Below are positions 1-7,936 of a stretch of DNA of 59,371 bases, one piece after another. The notes under the pieces were generated by a model. It was not told where the DNA came from and did not search any database. It saw only the letters and a program-made list of their open reading frames with translations. Both the position numbers and the translations under genes were made by a program. Location of the stretch: positions 1-59,371 of the forward strand of contig CANQQS010000002.1 of assembly GCA_947626045.1 (NCBI GenBank), written 5' to 3'. The first letter of the stretch is position 1. Every line of letters begins with the position of its first letter. Source of the stretch: an uncultured Clostridia bacterium. GTDB taxonomy: Bacteria; Bacillota; Clostridia; UBA1381.

Positions 1-243
1 CACCTCGGCGCGTTCGCGGACGCGGTTAAGGACGCGGCGGACAAAAACGAGCCGTTTTACATTAACCGCTACGTCACGAATCTCGTGCGGCTGTTCAACA
101 AGTTTTATACCACAAACCCGATATTGAAGGACGACGTGGACGAGGAAACAAAAAAAGCGCGTCTGGCAATAGTTGACGCGGTTACGCGCACGGTAAAAAC
201 GGCGCTGTATCTTATGGGAATAGAAACGGTGGAGAGTATGTAA
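1..243 (+). CDS. argS: Arginyl-tRNA synthetase, C-terminal end (partial)
   Basis: The first 80 codons in view are open and end at TAA 241-243; the gene starts left of the window. The residues match the C-terminal anticodon-binding (DALR) domain of class I arginyl-tRNA synthetase: an EPFYINRYVTNLVRLFNKFY helix, then an ARLAIVDAVTRTVKTALYLMGI-like helix and a short VESM tail. The enzyme charges tRNA-Arg in the cytoplasm. The catalytic HIGH region is outside the window, so the call rests on this terminal helix pair only. The stop overlaps the next ATG (TAATG), which indicates translational coupling with the small gene downstream. Confidence 0.85.
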   Translation, partial: HLGAFADAVKDAADKNEPFYINRYVTNLVRLFNKFYTTNPILKDDVDEETKKARLAIVDAVTRTVKTALYLMGIETVESM

Positions 244-455
244 TGATTTATTCGGACGATATAAATAAAGTCTGCGCGGTGTGCGTCATGGCGTGTGAAG
301 GCGAAAACGGCGAAATGCTTTGCACGCTGAAGGGCAAAACGTTTCCCGCTTCGACCGAGGCGTGCAAAAAGTTCCGCTACGATATACTGAAAAAGAAGGT
401 GCGACGCGCGCGTCGTCTTAAAACAGACTACAAAAAAGAGGATTTCACGCTTTAA
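243..455 (+). CDS. Small cysteine-rich protein coupled to argS, unknown function
   Basis: A 70-residue protein whose ATG overlaps the argS stop, so it is almost certainly translated from the argS message. It has five cysteines (residues 11, 14, 18, 27, 41), the first three as CxxCxxxC, and a strongly basic lysine/arginine-rich C-terminal third (KKKVRRARRLK). There is no signal peptide or membrane segment. The pattern would suit a small metal- or nucleic-acid-binding protein, but this is inference and I do not recognise the family. Its stop lies inside a bidirectional terminator hairpin. Confidence 0.6.
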   Translation: MIYSDDINKVCAVCVMACEGENGEMLCTLKGKTFPASTEACKKFRYDILKKKVRRARRLKTDYKKEDFTL

Positions 456-470
456 TGTGAAATCCTCTTT
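435..470. terminator. Bidirectional terminator between convergent genes
   Basis: A 14-bp perfect stem (435-448 with 457-470) and an 8-base loop. The stem ends in A's on the left and T's on the right, so it can stop both the rightward argS unit and the leftward rsmA/XRE unit. The stop codon of the small Cys-rich gene sits in the loop. Confidence 0.85.
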
Positions 471-472
471 GA

Positions 473-736
473 TTATGCGTTCATTTCAGCCACAAGCGCC
501 ATAAGCGCTTTTCTCGCCTTCGGATCCTCGACTCCGACAATAAGCTTGTTTACGCTCAAATCGAGCGCGGCGGCGAGAGCGGAAATTGTTTCTATATTCA
601 AATTGTCCGCGGTATCATTCTCATATTTTGACAGAGTCGCTACGGAGATGTTCGCCGTTTCCGCGAGTTCTGTCTGCGTAAAGCCTGCTCTTCTGCGGTA
701 AATCATAAGTCTTTCGCCCAATGAGAAAATTTCCAC
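473..736 (-). CDS. XRE/Cro-type helix-turn-helix regulator
   Basis: An 87-residue protein that is almost entirely one Cro/C1-type HTH domain: the MIYRRRAGFTQTELAETANIS segment is helix 1-turn-recognition helix, followed by LSKYEND. It starts at GTG 734-736, with AAAGGACG about 9 bases upstream. It lies 3 bp downstream of rsmA on the same strand and so is cotranscribed with it. The target is unknown; autoregulation or control of a nearby gene is inference. Confidence 0.75.
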   Translation of the reverse strand: MEIFSLGERLMIYRRRAGFTQTELAETANISVATLSKYENDTADNLNIETISALAAALDLSVNKLIVGVEDPKARKALMALVAEMNA

Positions 737-739
737 CGT

Positions 740-1594
740 TTATTTCGTCCTTTCGTAAATGATATCCGATATTTTCGCAAATTCTTCAAGCGACAGCGTT
801 TCGCCGCGCCTTGACGGATTTCCCACAGCGTTTGTGAGAATTTCGGTCATTTCCGTTTTCGGTATCGGGAACGCGCTGCACAGGCAGTTTAACAGAGTTT
901 TCCGCCTTTGCGCGAACGCGGCTTTCACAACCTTGAAAAACAGCTTTTCGTCCTTTGTTTTAACCGACGGTTCGGGGAGAACCTTCATTTTTAACACCGC
1001 GCTGTCCACCTTCGGCGGCGGCACGAACATTGACGCCGGCACGACCGTTACGATTTCAGGCTCGGTGTAATAGCGGCACAATACCGTTATCGCGCCGTAA
1101 TCCTTCGTGCCCTCGCGAGCCGAGAGCCTTTCCGCGACCTCCTTCTGCACCATTACGACGATTTTTTTGGCAGGCAGCTTTTCCTCCAAAAGCCGCGTTA
1201 TGACCGGCGTTGTAATGTAGTACGGAAGATTTGCCGCCACGCTTATGCTCATGTCGGGAAATTCGGTTTTTATAAGGCTGTGGAGGTCTGTTTTCATCAC
1301 GTCGCCGTGAATGATTTTTACGTTGTCATAATCGGCGAGCGTGTAATCAAGTACCGGCAAAAGCCGCTTGTCAAGCTCTATCGAAACGACCTTTTCAGCG
1401 CTTTCGGCAAGCGCTTGCGTGAGCGTGCCGAAGCCCGGACCTATTTCCAGTATTCCGCCCGTTTGACCGGCGGCGCGCACTATTTCGTCAAGTACTTCGC
1501 GTGAGGTCAGGAAATTTTGTCCGAGTCCTTTTTTGAATGTAAAACCGAATTTGCTCTGCACGGAGCGTATCTCTTTCGGAGATGTTAAGTCCAT
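740..1594 (-). CDS. rsmA: 16S rRNA (adenine1518/1519-N6)-dimethyltransferase
   Basis: A 284-residue RsmA/KsgA. It dimethylates two adjacent adenines in the 3' hairpin of 16S rRNA during 30S maturation, using S-adenosylmethionine. Visible signatures are KKGLGQNFL near residue 22, the SAM-binding ILEIGPGFGTLT, and the catalytic NLPYYITTP motif (N-x-P-Y-Y). Length is normal for the family. It starts at ATG 1592-1594, with a purine-rich AAAGGGGAACG upstream, and is followed 3 bp later by the XRE gene. Confidence 0.96.
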   Translation of the reverse strand: MDLTSPKEIRSVQSKFGFTFKKGLGQNFLTSREVLDEIVRAAGQTGGILEIGPGFGTLTQALAESAEKVVSIELDKRLLPVLDYTLADYDNVKIIHGDVMKTDLHSLIKTEFPDMSISVAANLPYYITTPVITRLLEEKLPAKKIVVMVQKEVAERLSAREGTKDYGAITVLCRYYTEPEIVTVVPASMFVPPPKVDSAVLKMKVLPEPSVKTKDEKLFFKVVKAAFAQRRKTLLNCLCSAFPIPKTEMTEILTNAVGNPSRRGETLSLEEFAKISDIIYERTK

Positions 1595-1616
1595 ATCGTT
1601 CCCCTTTTGCGGTTAT

Positions 1617-1645
1617 ATTATACCTTTTTTGTCATATTTTGTCTA
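1617..1645 (-). promoter_or_regulatory. Promoter of rsmA
   Basis: On the minus strand: TAGACA, a 17-bp spacer, then a perfect TATAAT, about 23 bp upstream of the rsmA start. Confidence 0.75.
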
Positions 1646-1675
1646 TACCGTGATGAAAATTTTTTAAATTTTTTT

Positions 1676-2220
1676 TGCGGGCTGTCGAGGTGAACGACGC
1701 TTTAGCGTCGTAGGCGTGTTGCTAAGCAACAAACGCCGTAGCATGGCGCCAGCCCCTACGACGCAAATTTTTAAATTACGGGTGTAGGGGACGGCGCCCT
1801 CGACGTCCCATAAGCCTCCCCTGCTAGGGGAGCCTCATGTAGGACGGCTCACATCGTTAGCCTCTCCTTGAGGAGAGGTGTCGTCGTGGAGCGATGACGG
1901 AGAGGTGGCAAAACGAAATCATAAAAGACCACCTCTCAGTCGGCTCCGCCGACAGCTCCCCTCAAGTGAACAACACGCTCTGCGTGTTGTAGGCGTGTTC
2001 GCTTGCGAACAAACGCCGTAGCAAAGGGAAGCCTCACCGTAGGGTCGCGCCCCTACGTATGACCCCCTCTATGAGGGGGTCAAAAGCCGTTTACGGCTTT
2101 TTGGGGGTGTCATAATACGATACTAATTCCATACACCCCCCGAAATCAAAGATTTCGACCCCCTCGACGAGGGGGTCATACGGGAAATAAGACATTAACC
2201 CCCCATAGAGGGGTCATGGA
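1676..2220. repeat. Mosaic of dispersed palindromic intergenic repeats
   Basis: No gene is seen here. The stretch is a patchwork of repeat families that recur elsewhere in the window. They are: the GTAGGGGCTGGCGCC / TAGGGGACGGCGCCCTCGAC pair (about 1745-1812); the CTCCCCT-AGGGGAG palindrome (about 1815-1840); two copies of a ~55-bp unit with hairpins AACGCTTTAGCGTT-like and GGCGTGTTGC..GCAAC..ACGCC (about 1689-1743 and 1966-2025); and GACCCCCTCTATGAGGGGGTC palindromes (2067-2205). Several could also act as terminators for ileS. Confidence 0.8.
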
Positions 2221-2227
2221 TGCTCCC

Positions 2228-5200
2228 TCACACCTTCTCAACGCCCATTGTCACGGTTTCGCCGTTGATGTTCCATTCCTTTGTATTGCCTTTCGCAGCC
2301 GTTGTGTCAAGCTTGTCGGCGAGCGTTTCGTCCTTGATCGTATCCGCGTTCTTCGCAATAATATCGGCGATTTTCGCGTTACCCTCACAGCTCAGCTTAA
2401 TATGGTCCATGACCTCGAAGCCGGAATCCTTTCTCATCGTCTGCACCTTCGAGATGATTTCTCTCACAAAGCCCTCCTCAATAAGCTCCGGCGTGAGATT
2501 GGTGTCGAGAACAACCGTTACGCCGTAATCGCTGTTCGACTCGAAGCCTTCGGTCTGCGCCGTTTCTATAAGCAAGTCCTCCTCGCTGAGCTCCTCCTTC
2601 ACGCCCGCGACCTCGATCGTGAGCTTACCGGTTTCCTTTATTTCAGCCATAGCCTTCGAGCCGTCAATATTCGCCAGAATCTCGCGGACGGCGTTTATAT
2701 TCCTGCCGAAGCGTCTGCCGAGCGTTTTAAGCTGCGGCTTGAAGCTGTACGACGTGAACGACGCGACGTCGTCGGTAAACTCGACGCTCTTCACGTTAAG
2801 CTCGTCCTCGATAATGTCAACATAGAAGCCGTCAAGCTCCGAATCCGCCTTGACGTACATCTTGCCAATCGGCTGACGGTTCTTTATATTCGCGGCGTTG
2901 CGGCAGCCGCGTCCGAGTACGACTATGCGCAGTACCTCCTCCATTTTATCCTCAAGCTCCTTGTCTATGAGCTTTTCGTCGTACGTCGGGAAGTCGCACA
3001 GATGTATGCTCTCCGGCGCGGTCTTGTCGATGCTTCTGACAAGGTTTTGATAAATATCCTCTGTCATGAACGGTATCATCGGCGCGGCGGCTTTGCACAG
3101 CGTTACGAGCGCGGTGTAAAGCGTCATGTACGCGTTGATTTTGTCCTGCGGCATATCCTTTACCCAGAAACGCGCGCGGCTGCGGCGTACGTACCAGTTC
3201 GACAGCTCGTCAACAAAATTGTCGAGTGCGCGCGCCGTTTCGGTTATCTTGTAATCGTTAAGATTTTCGTCCACGGTCTTTACGAGCGTGTTGAGCTTCG
3301 ACAAAAGCCACTTGTCCATTACCGACAGCTTATCGTATTCGAGCTTGTACTTCGTCGCGTCAAAGTTGTCGATGTTCGCGTAAAGCACAAAGAACGCGTA
3401 TGTGTTCCAAAGCGTACCCATAAACTTGCGCTGACCCTCCGACACCGCGCCGTCATGGAAGCGGTTCGGCAGCCACGGCGCGCTGTTTGAGTAGAAATAC
3501 CAGCGTATAGCGTCCGCGCCGTGCTTTTCGAGCGCCTCGAACGGGTCTACGGCGTTGCCCTTCGACTTCGACATTTTCTGACCGTTTTCGTCCTGAACGT
3601 GTCCCAGAACGATTACGTTCTTATACGGCGCTTTGTTGAAGATAAGCGTCGATTCCGCGAGCAGAGAATAGAACCAGCCGCGTGTTTGGTCGACCGCCTC
3701 ACTGATGAAGTCGGCGGGGAAGGTCGCTTCAAACACGTCCTTGTTCTCAAACGGGTAATGCCACTGTGCGAACGGCATCGCGCCCGAGTCGAACCAGCAG
3801 TCTATAACCTCGGGTACTCGGTGCATTTCCTTGCCGCATTCGGGACATTTTATAGTCACCGCGTCGATGTACGGGCGGTGCAATTCTATATCGTCGGGAC
3901 AGTTTGAGGACATGGATTTGAGTTCCTCAATCGAGCCTATCGAATGGCGGCAGCCGCACTCGCACTCCCATATATTGAGCGGCGTACCCCAGTAACGGTT
4001 ACGGCTTATGCCCCAGTCCTGAACGTTTTCGAGCCACGAGCCGAAACGTCCTTCGCCTATCGTTTTCGGTATCCAGTTTATGGTCTTGTTGTTTCTTATT
4101 AAATCGTCCTTAACAGCGGTCATCTTTATAAACCACGTGTCGCGCGCGTAGTAGATGAGCGGCGTGTCGCAGCGCCAGCAGAACGGGTAGCTGTGCTCGA
4201 ACTTCGGCGCGTTAAAGAGAAGTCCGCGCTTGTCAAGGTCGATGAACACTTCCTTGTCCGCATCCTTGCAGAACGTACCCGCCCACGGCGTTTCCTTCGT
4301 CATCTGACCCTTGCCGTCAACGAGCTGCACGAACGGCAGGTCGTACTTTCTGCCCACGTTCGCGTCGTCCTCACCGAATGCCGGAGCGATATGGACTATA
4401 CCCGTACCGTCCGTAAGCGTTACGTAGTTGTCGCACGTTACGTACCAGCACTTTTTGTCGGGGTTCACGAACGCGAAAAGCGGCTCGTATTCCTTATATT
4501 CAAGGTCGGTGCCGACGTATTTTTCAACGACCTCGTATTCGCCGTCGATATTCGCTTCAACGAGAGCCTCGGCGAGGATATAATACTCGTCGCCGACCTT
4601 TATTTTAACGTAAGTTTCGTTCGGGTTCACGCACAGCGCGACGTTTGAAGGCAGCGTCCACGGCGTTGTCGTCCACGCGAGGAAGTACGTGTTTTCCTCG
4701 CCCTTTACAATGAATTTAGCCGTCGCGGAGCGTTCCTTAACGTCCTTGTAGCCCTGCGCCACCTCGTGTGACGAAAGCGGAGTTCCGCAGCGCGGGCAGT
4801 AGGGAACGATTTTGTGACCCTTGTAGAGCAGTCCCTTTTCCCATATCTTTTTGAGCGCCCACCACTCCGACTCGATAAAGTCGTTGTGGTACGTTACATA
4901 CGGGTCGTCCATATCAGCCCAGAAGCCGACGGTATTTGAGAAGTCCTCCCACATGCCCTTGTACTTCCAGACACTTTCCTTACATTCCTTTATAAACGGC
5001 TCGAGTCCGTATTCCTCGATCTGCTCCTTGCCGTCAAGACCGAGCTTTTTCTCGACCTCGAGTTCTACCGGCAGACCATGGGTGTCCCAACCGGCTTTAC
5101 GCGGAACGCGGTAACCCTTCATCGTGCGGTAACGCGGTATCATATCCTTTATTACGCGCGTCAGAACGTGTCCGATATGCGGCTTGCCGTTCGCCGTCGG

Positions 5201-5341
5201 GGGTCCGTCGTAGAACATATACGTGTCGCTGTCAGCACGCGCGTCGATACTCTTCTGGAATATGTTGTTGTCGCGCCAGAACTTTTCCGTTTTCTTCTCC
5301 CTTTCCACAAAATTAAGATTTGCAGATACCTTTTCGTACAT
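2228..5341 (-). CDS. ileS: Isoleucyl-tRNA synthetase
   Basis: A 1037-residue class I aminoacyl-tRNA synthetase that charges tRNA-Ile. It has GPPTANGKPHIGH (HIGH signature) near residue 50, the editing-domain threonine-rich WTTTPWTLPSN segment, and KMSKSKGN in the catalytic core. The length and the GKPHIGHVLTR context resemble the long eukaryote-like IleS form more than the ~930-residue bacterial form; this is a family impression. I set the start at ATG 5339-5341, because GGGAGG lies 7-12 bases upstream. The longer frame beginning MGGYK would read through that site. No promoter fits the 33 bp to the next gene, so expression depends on the upstream T-box transcript. Confidence 0.96.
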   Translation of the reverse strand: MYEKVSANLNFVEREKKTEKFWRDNNIFQKSIDARADSDTYMFYDGPPTANGKPHIGHVLTRVIKDMIPRYRTMKGYRVPRKAGWDTHGLPVELEVEKKLGLDGKEQIEEYGLEPFIKECKESVWKYKGMWEDFSNTVGFWADMDDPYVTYHNDFIESEWWALKKIWEKGLLYKGHKIVPYCPRCGTPLSSHEVAQGYKDVKERSATAKFIVKGEENTYFLAWTTTPWTLPSNVALCVNPNETYVKIKVGDEYYILAEALVEANIDGEYEVVEKYVGTDLEYKEYEPLFAFVNPDKKCWYVTCDNYVTLTDGTGIVHIAPAFGEDDANVGRKYDLPFVQLVDGKGQMTKETPWAGTFCKDADKEVFIDLDKRGLLFNAPKFEHSYPFCWRCDTPLIYYARDTWFIKMTAVKDDLIRNNKTINWIPKTIGEGRFGSWLENVQDWGISRNRYWGTPLNIWECECGCRHSIGSIEELKSMSSNCPDDIELHRPYIDAVTIKCPECGKEMHRVPEVIDCWFDSGAMPFAQWHYPFENKDVFEATFPADFISEAVDQTRGWFYSLLAESTLIFNKAPYKNVIVLGHVQDENGQKMSKSKGNAVDPFEALEKHGADAIRWYFYSNSAPWLPNRFHDGAVSEGQRKFMGTLWNTYAFFVLYANIDNFDATKYKLEYDKLSVMDKWLLSKLNTLVKTVDENLNDYKITETARALDNFVDELSNWYVRRSRARFWVKDMPQDKINAYMTLYTALVTLCKAAAPMIPFMTEDIYQNLVRSIDKTAPESIHLCDFPTYDEKLIDKELEDKMEEVLRIVVLGRGCRNAANIKNRQPIGKMYVKADSELDGFYVDIIEDELNVKSVEFTDDVASFTSYSFKPQLKTLGRRFGRNINAVREILANIDGSKAMAEIKETGKLTIEVAGVKEELSEEDLLIETAQTEGFESNSDYGVTVVLDTNLTPELIEEGFVREIISKVQTMRKDSGFEVMDHIKLSCEGNAKIADIIAKNADTIKDETLADKLDTTAAKGNTKEWNINGETVTMGVEKV

Positions 5342-5374
5342 TTTATATCCTCCCAAACAGTTTTTTTCTTAATT

Positions 5375-6604
5375 TTATTTAGCCGTCATTTCGCCGGTTT
5401 TCAAATCTATCACATAATCCTTGTCGTAACGGAAATAGCACTTTTCGTTTTCCTTGTCTATCGTCACGTTGTCGAAGGTTTTTTGTCCGTACAGGCTCAC
5501 GGACTCAAATTCCTTGGCGTAATCGCGGTAAGTGCCGTCGTTTTCGATTCTTAACAGGTTCTCCGACGCACCGCCGTGAGGCAGACCGTAAAATCCCGCG
5601 TAAATGAACGTGTAATCATCCGTTTCCAGTTTGTCGTTTATCTTATTCCAATGGTGCAGCCACCAGTCCTTTTCGACCTCCTCGCGCTTTGTTAAAGCGG
5701 GGTGTTCGAGATCCTTTGCCGCGTCCTTCGCGACGTCGGTATATATGAAGTAAAAGTTTGTTTTCTCATCCCGAAGCTCATAAACCTCGGTTTCCTCGCC
5801 CGTAAATCTATAACCGTAGCCGTCCGTAAAGCCGCCGTCGGGCGTTCTGTAGCCGGTTTGATAGTAGTTTTTCGTGCTGTGCGTGAAATTCCAGCCTATC
5901 TGCTTTTCCTCACCGTTTATCATGGCGGTCACGGGTATCATGCCGTTTCCCTGCTCATTGAGGAACGCTATAAGCTCCTCCGTTTCGGTGGTATTGCCGC
6001 CGACGCTGAACTTATCCGCGGGAGCGTACTCCGCAGTTATGTGAGTTTTGTCCTCGCTCAGCGAATACGTCACGTCCGCCGTATTGTCAAAGAGCATAGT
6101 CATAGCGTCGGGAAAGTTGCTGTACAAAATATCGAGTTTAAGCGTGCGCGTGTCGTCGTCATAAAAATATCTGCCGCCGAGGTCGTTGTACTCCTTAAAG
6201 CCGCCCAGATCCTCGATAGCGACGGCTGTTTTGCCGTTCAAATTGTACGCGGGAAGCTCCTTGTCGTACATATACGTCTTAATATCCGTTTCGTATATGT
6301 CGCCGATAATTCGTCCCGAACCGCCGTCAGTGGCGTTTGAGCCGCTGTTTAGTGCGTTCGGATAAAAGTCGCCGACAAGCAGCGTGCGGAACTCGTCGTG
6401 ATATTCGGTGCTTGAAAGCAAATCCTCGGCAATCACGACCGTTCTGCCGCCTATGTTGTAGGCGGGTACTTCCGTATCGTTTATATACGCGCGGATGTCG
6501 GTCGAGTATATGTGACCTATAACGTCACCCGTATGCGCGCCTGCAGTGAGTGCGCCAAGCATTACCGCCGCTGCTGCAATCGGAAACAATAACGCCTTTT
6601 TCAT
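5375..6604 (-). CDS. Secreted protein with two stalk-like repeats, between the Ile T-box and ileS
   Basis: A 409-residue protein starting at ATG 6602-6604 (GGGGAG upstream), with a clear signal peptide: MKKALLF, a hydrophobic core, then ALTAGA. The mature N-terminus carries two copies of an IGxIYxTDIxxYxxxxxxPAYN(I/L)xG(R/K)T motif, each followed by V(V/A)(I/V)xEDL. This resembles the stalk or copper-amine-oxidase-N-like modules common in clostridial secreted proteins. The remainder is unrecognised; its WWLHHWNKIN stretch is aromatic-rich. It is the first gene after an isoleucine T-box and is only 33 bp from ileS, so it should be induced when charged tRNA-Ile is scarce. Function unknown. Confidence 0.8.
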   Translation of the reverse strand: MKKALLFPIAAAAVMLGALTAGAHTGDVIGHIYSTDIRAYINDTEVPAYNIGGRTVVIAEDLLSSTEYHDEFRTLLVGDFYPNALNSGSNATDGGSGRIIGDIYETDIKTYMYDKELPAYNLNGKTAVAIEDLGGFKEYNDLGGRYFYDDDTRTLKLDILYSNFPDAMTMLFDNTADVTYSLSEDKTHITAEYAPADKFSVGGNTTETEELIAFLNEQGNGMIPVTAMINGEEKQIGWNFTHSTKNYYQTGYRTPDGGFTDGYGYRFTGEETEVYELRDEKTNFYFIYTDVAKDAAKDLEHPALTKREEVEKDWWLHHWNKINDKLETDDYTFIYAGFYGLPHGGASENLLRIENDGTYRDYAKEFESVSLYGQKTFDNVTIDKENEKCYFRYDKDYVIDLKTGEMTAK

Positions 6605-6865
6605 AAAAATTCTCCCCTTTCGGAATATAAAAGGCTTCCGCCTTGCATAACAAGACGAAAGCCGTACTTTCGCTATACCACTCGTCATACTGCCATATGC
6701 GTTCCCTGTTACGGAGGAAATCCGGCGCAGCCTATTTGGAAAAACCGTTCGGTGCGCGGCTCGGAGGTGATTTTCTTTTCCGCTTACTCGCCGCCGCGCT
6801 CACACCGTCCGCGGCTCGCTTTCGCTTTCATACGGAATTTACTGTCCCCGTCATCGCCTTTATAC
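6605..6865 (-). ncRNA. Isoleucine T-box leader
   Basis: On the minus strand the leader opens with GACGGGGACAGTAAATTC and a GAGCCGCGG..GGTGTGAGCGCGGC Stem I region. It reaches AAAATCACCTCCGAGC, where ATC at 6769-6771 is the specifier codon (Ile). The T-box bulge is GAGTGGTATAGCG (TGGTATAGCG at 6671-6680). It is followed by a competing terminator: a 13-bp stem (6632-6644 with 6651-6663), then TTTTATAT. Known T-box logic is that uncharged tRNA-Ile pairs with the specifier and bulge and stabilises the antiterminator. The bulge departs from consensus TGGNACCGCG at two positions. Confidence 0.9.
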
Positions 6866-6871
6866 AATATA

Positions 6872-6900
6872 AGTATATATCAAAAATTTTAAATTGTCAA
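6872..6900 (-). promoter_or_regulatory. Promoter of the T-box / ileS unit
   Basis: Minus strand: perfect TTGACA, a 17-bp spacer, TATACT. It predicts a start near 6865, immediately before Stem I of the T-box. Confidence 0.9.
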
Positions 6901-6958
6901 TAAATAAGATGTAATTTATGTTTTTAATAAAGTTACGGTATAAAAATTCATAAAACAC

Positions 6959-6988
6959 TTGACATTTTGACCCCAAATAATGTATAAT
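6959..6988 (+). promoter_or_regulatory. Promoter of rpsU-yqeY
   Basis: Perfect TTGACA, an 18-bp spacer and perfect TATAAT, giving a ~70-base leader before rpsU. Confidence 0.85.
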
Positions 6989-7065
6989 AACATATGTTGC
7001 ATGAAATGCGGCATTCCATCAAGTCCGTTTTTTTCAAGATTGACTTGCCGGAGGGAGGGATATAC

Positions 7066-7239
7066 ATGTCTGAAGTAAGAGTAAAAGATAATGAATCACT
7101 CGACAGCGCTCTTCGCCGTTTTAAGCGTCAGTGCGCAAAGTCAGGTGTTATGTCTGAAATCAGAAAGCGTGAGCATTATGAGAAGCCCAGCGTAAAGCGC
7201 AAGAAGAAGTCTGAGGCGGCAAGAAAGAGAAAGTTCTGA
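7066..7239 (+). CDS. rpsU: 30S ribosomal protein S21
   Basis: A 57-residue basic protein of the bS21 family, a late-binding component of the 30S platform near the anti-Shine-Dalgarno end of 16S r[23 protein letters not shown] and the Lys/Arg-rich [14 protein letters not shown] tail are typical. The start is ATG 7066, behind GGAGGGAGGG; the upstream in-frame ATG at 6994 would place the start next to the promoter and gives non-homologous residues. It is followed 28 bp later by yqeY, the usual Firmicutes pairing. Confidence 0.97.
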   Translation: MSEVRVKDNESLDSALRRFKRQCAKSGVMSEIRKREHYEKPSVKRKKKSEAARKRKF

Positions 7240-7267
7240 TTTCGATTTTGATAAGGAGATGACTTTA

Positions 7268-7711
7268 ATGGCTTTAAAGGAACAGTTAGCGCAGGATTTG
7301 AAGTCGTCGATGAAAAACAGGGAAACCATACGTAAAAATACCGTTCAGATGATACGGACGGCGATTTTGCAGATTGAAAAGGACAAAAAAGTAACCCTTG
7401 AGGACGAGGACATTTTGGACGTTATTGCGAAGCAGCTGAAGCAGCGCAGGGACGTACTCCCCGAGTATGAAAAGAGCGGCAGAGATGATTTAATCGCGCA
7501 GCTCAAAGAGGAAATGGACGTTTTGATGGGCTACCTTCCCAAACAGCTTACCGACGAGGAGCTTCGTCCTATCGTCGAAGCGGCGGTCAAGGAAACGGGC
7601 GCAGCGTCGATGCGCGATATGGGTAAGGTTATGGCGGCTGTAATGCCGCAGATTAAAGGCAGAGCGGACGGCAAAGCCGTAAACGCTATTGTCAAGGATT
7701 TAATAGGTTAA
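7268..7711 (+). CDS. yqeY: GatB/YqeY domain protein
   Basis: A 147-residue YqeY-like protein. It shares its helical domain with the C-terminal tRNA-binding part of GatB, but is free-standing and its exact role is not established. It shows the helical KNTVQMIRTAILQIEKDKKV start, MGYLPKQLTDEEL, and a C-terminal MRDMGKVMAAVMPQIKGRADGKAVN. I prefer ATG 7268 to ATG 7259, because AAGGAG at 7253-7258 touches the earlier codon but sits 9 bases from the later one. It is cotranscribed with rpsU. Confidence 0.93.
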   Translation: MALKEQLAQDLKSSMKNRETIRKNTVQMIRTAILQIEKDKKVTLEDEDILDVIAKQLKQRRDVLPEYEKSGRDDLIAQLKEEMDVLMGYLPKQLTDEELRPIVEAAVKETGAASMRDMGKVMAAVMPQIKGRADGKAVNAIVKDLIG

Positions 7712-7714
7712 TAA

Positions 7715-7734
7715 AAGCGGAGCTTTCTCCGCTT
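7715..7734 (+). terminator. Hairpin after yqeY
   Basis: An 8-bp perfect stem (AAGCGGAG / CTCCGCTT) with a 4-base loop directly after the yqeY stop. There is no T-run, so termination may be weak and the tRNA could be partly read through. Confidence 0.55.
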
Positions 7735-7738
7735 ACGT

Positions 7739-7814
7739 GCTGGTATAGCTCAGTTGGTAGAGCAGCGCATTCGTAATGCGCAGGCCGCGGGTTCGAGTCC
7801 CATTACCAGCTCCA
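7739..7814 (+). tRNA. tRNA-Thr (anticodon CGU)
   Basis: A cloverleaf with a 7-bp acceptor GCTGGTA / TACCAGC, the D-arm AGCTCAGTTGGTAGAGC, an anticodon stem with loop TTCGTAA (anticodon CGT, reads ACG), the T-loop GGGTTCGAGTCCC and an encoded CCA at 7812-7814. Its 3' half is the integration target of the adjacent element, which reconstitutes the complete gene on this side. Confidence 0.96.
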
Positions 7815-7820
7815 CGAAAA
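7768..7820 (+). repeat. attL: left 53-bp direct repeat
   Basis: From the anticodon stem through the CCA and CGAAAA, this is identical over 53 bp to 16093-16145. A tRNA 3' end is a classic tyrosine-recombinase target, and the integrase gene lies 117 bp to its right. Confidence 0.93.
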
Positions 7821-7883
7821 AACGCATAGGTAAGCCGTTTGTGCGCCTATGCGGTTTTTTGTTTTTATATAAAATCCTCGCTT

Positions 7884-7908
7884 TTGTCCTTTATTTGTCC
7901 TTTATTGT
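7884..7908. repeat. Left arm-type integrase site (candidate)
   Basis: A 25-bp sequence holding two tandem TTGTCCTTTAT units, identical to 15957-15981 at the other end of the element. Matching repeats just inside both att cores are what integrase arm-binding sites look like; binding is inferred. Confidence 0.7.
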
Positions 7909-7936
7909 TATAAAAACAGGCGTTTTTGTATTACTT

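Noticed and set aside
1676..2220. CRISPR array
   Set aside because: Repeats are of several families, unequal length and irregular spacing, with no unique spacers or cas genes anywhere in the window.
2216..3490. A 424-residue open frame antisense to ileS
   Set aside because: It mirrors ileS codons, has Arg/Val-rich composition typical of antisense frames in this genome, and no ribosome site or promoter.
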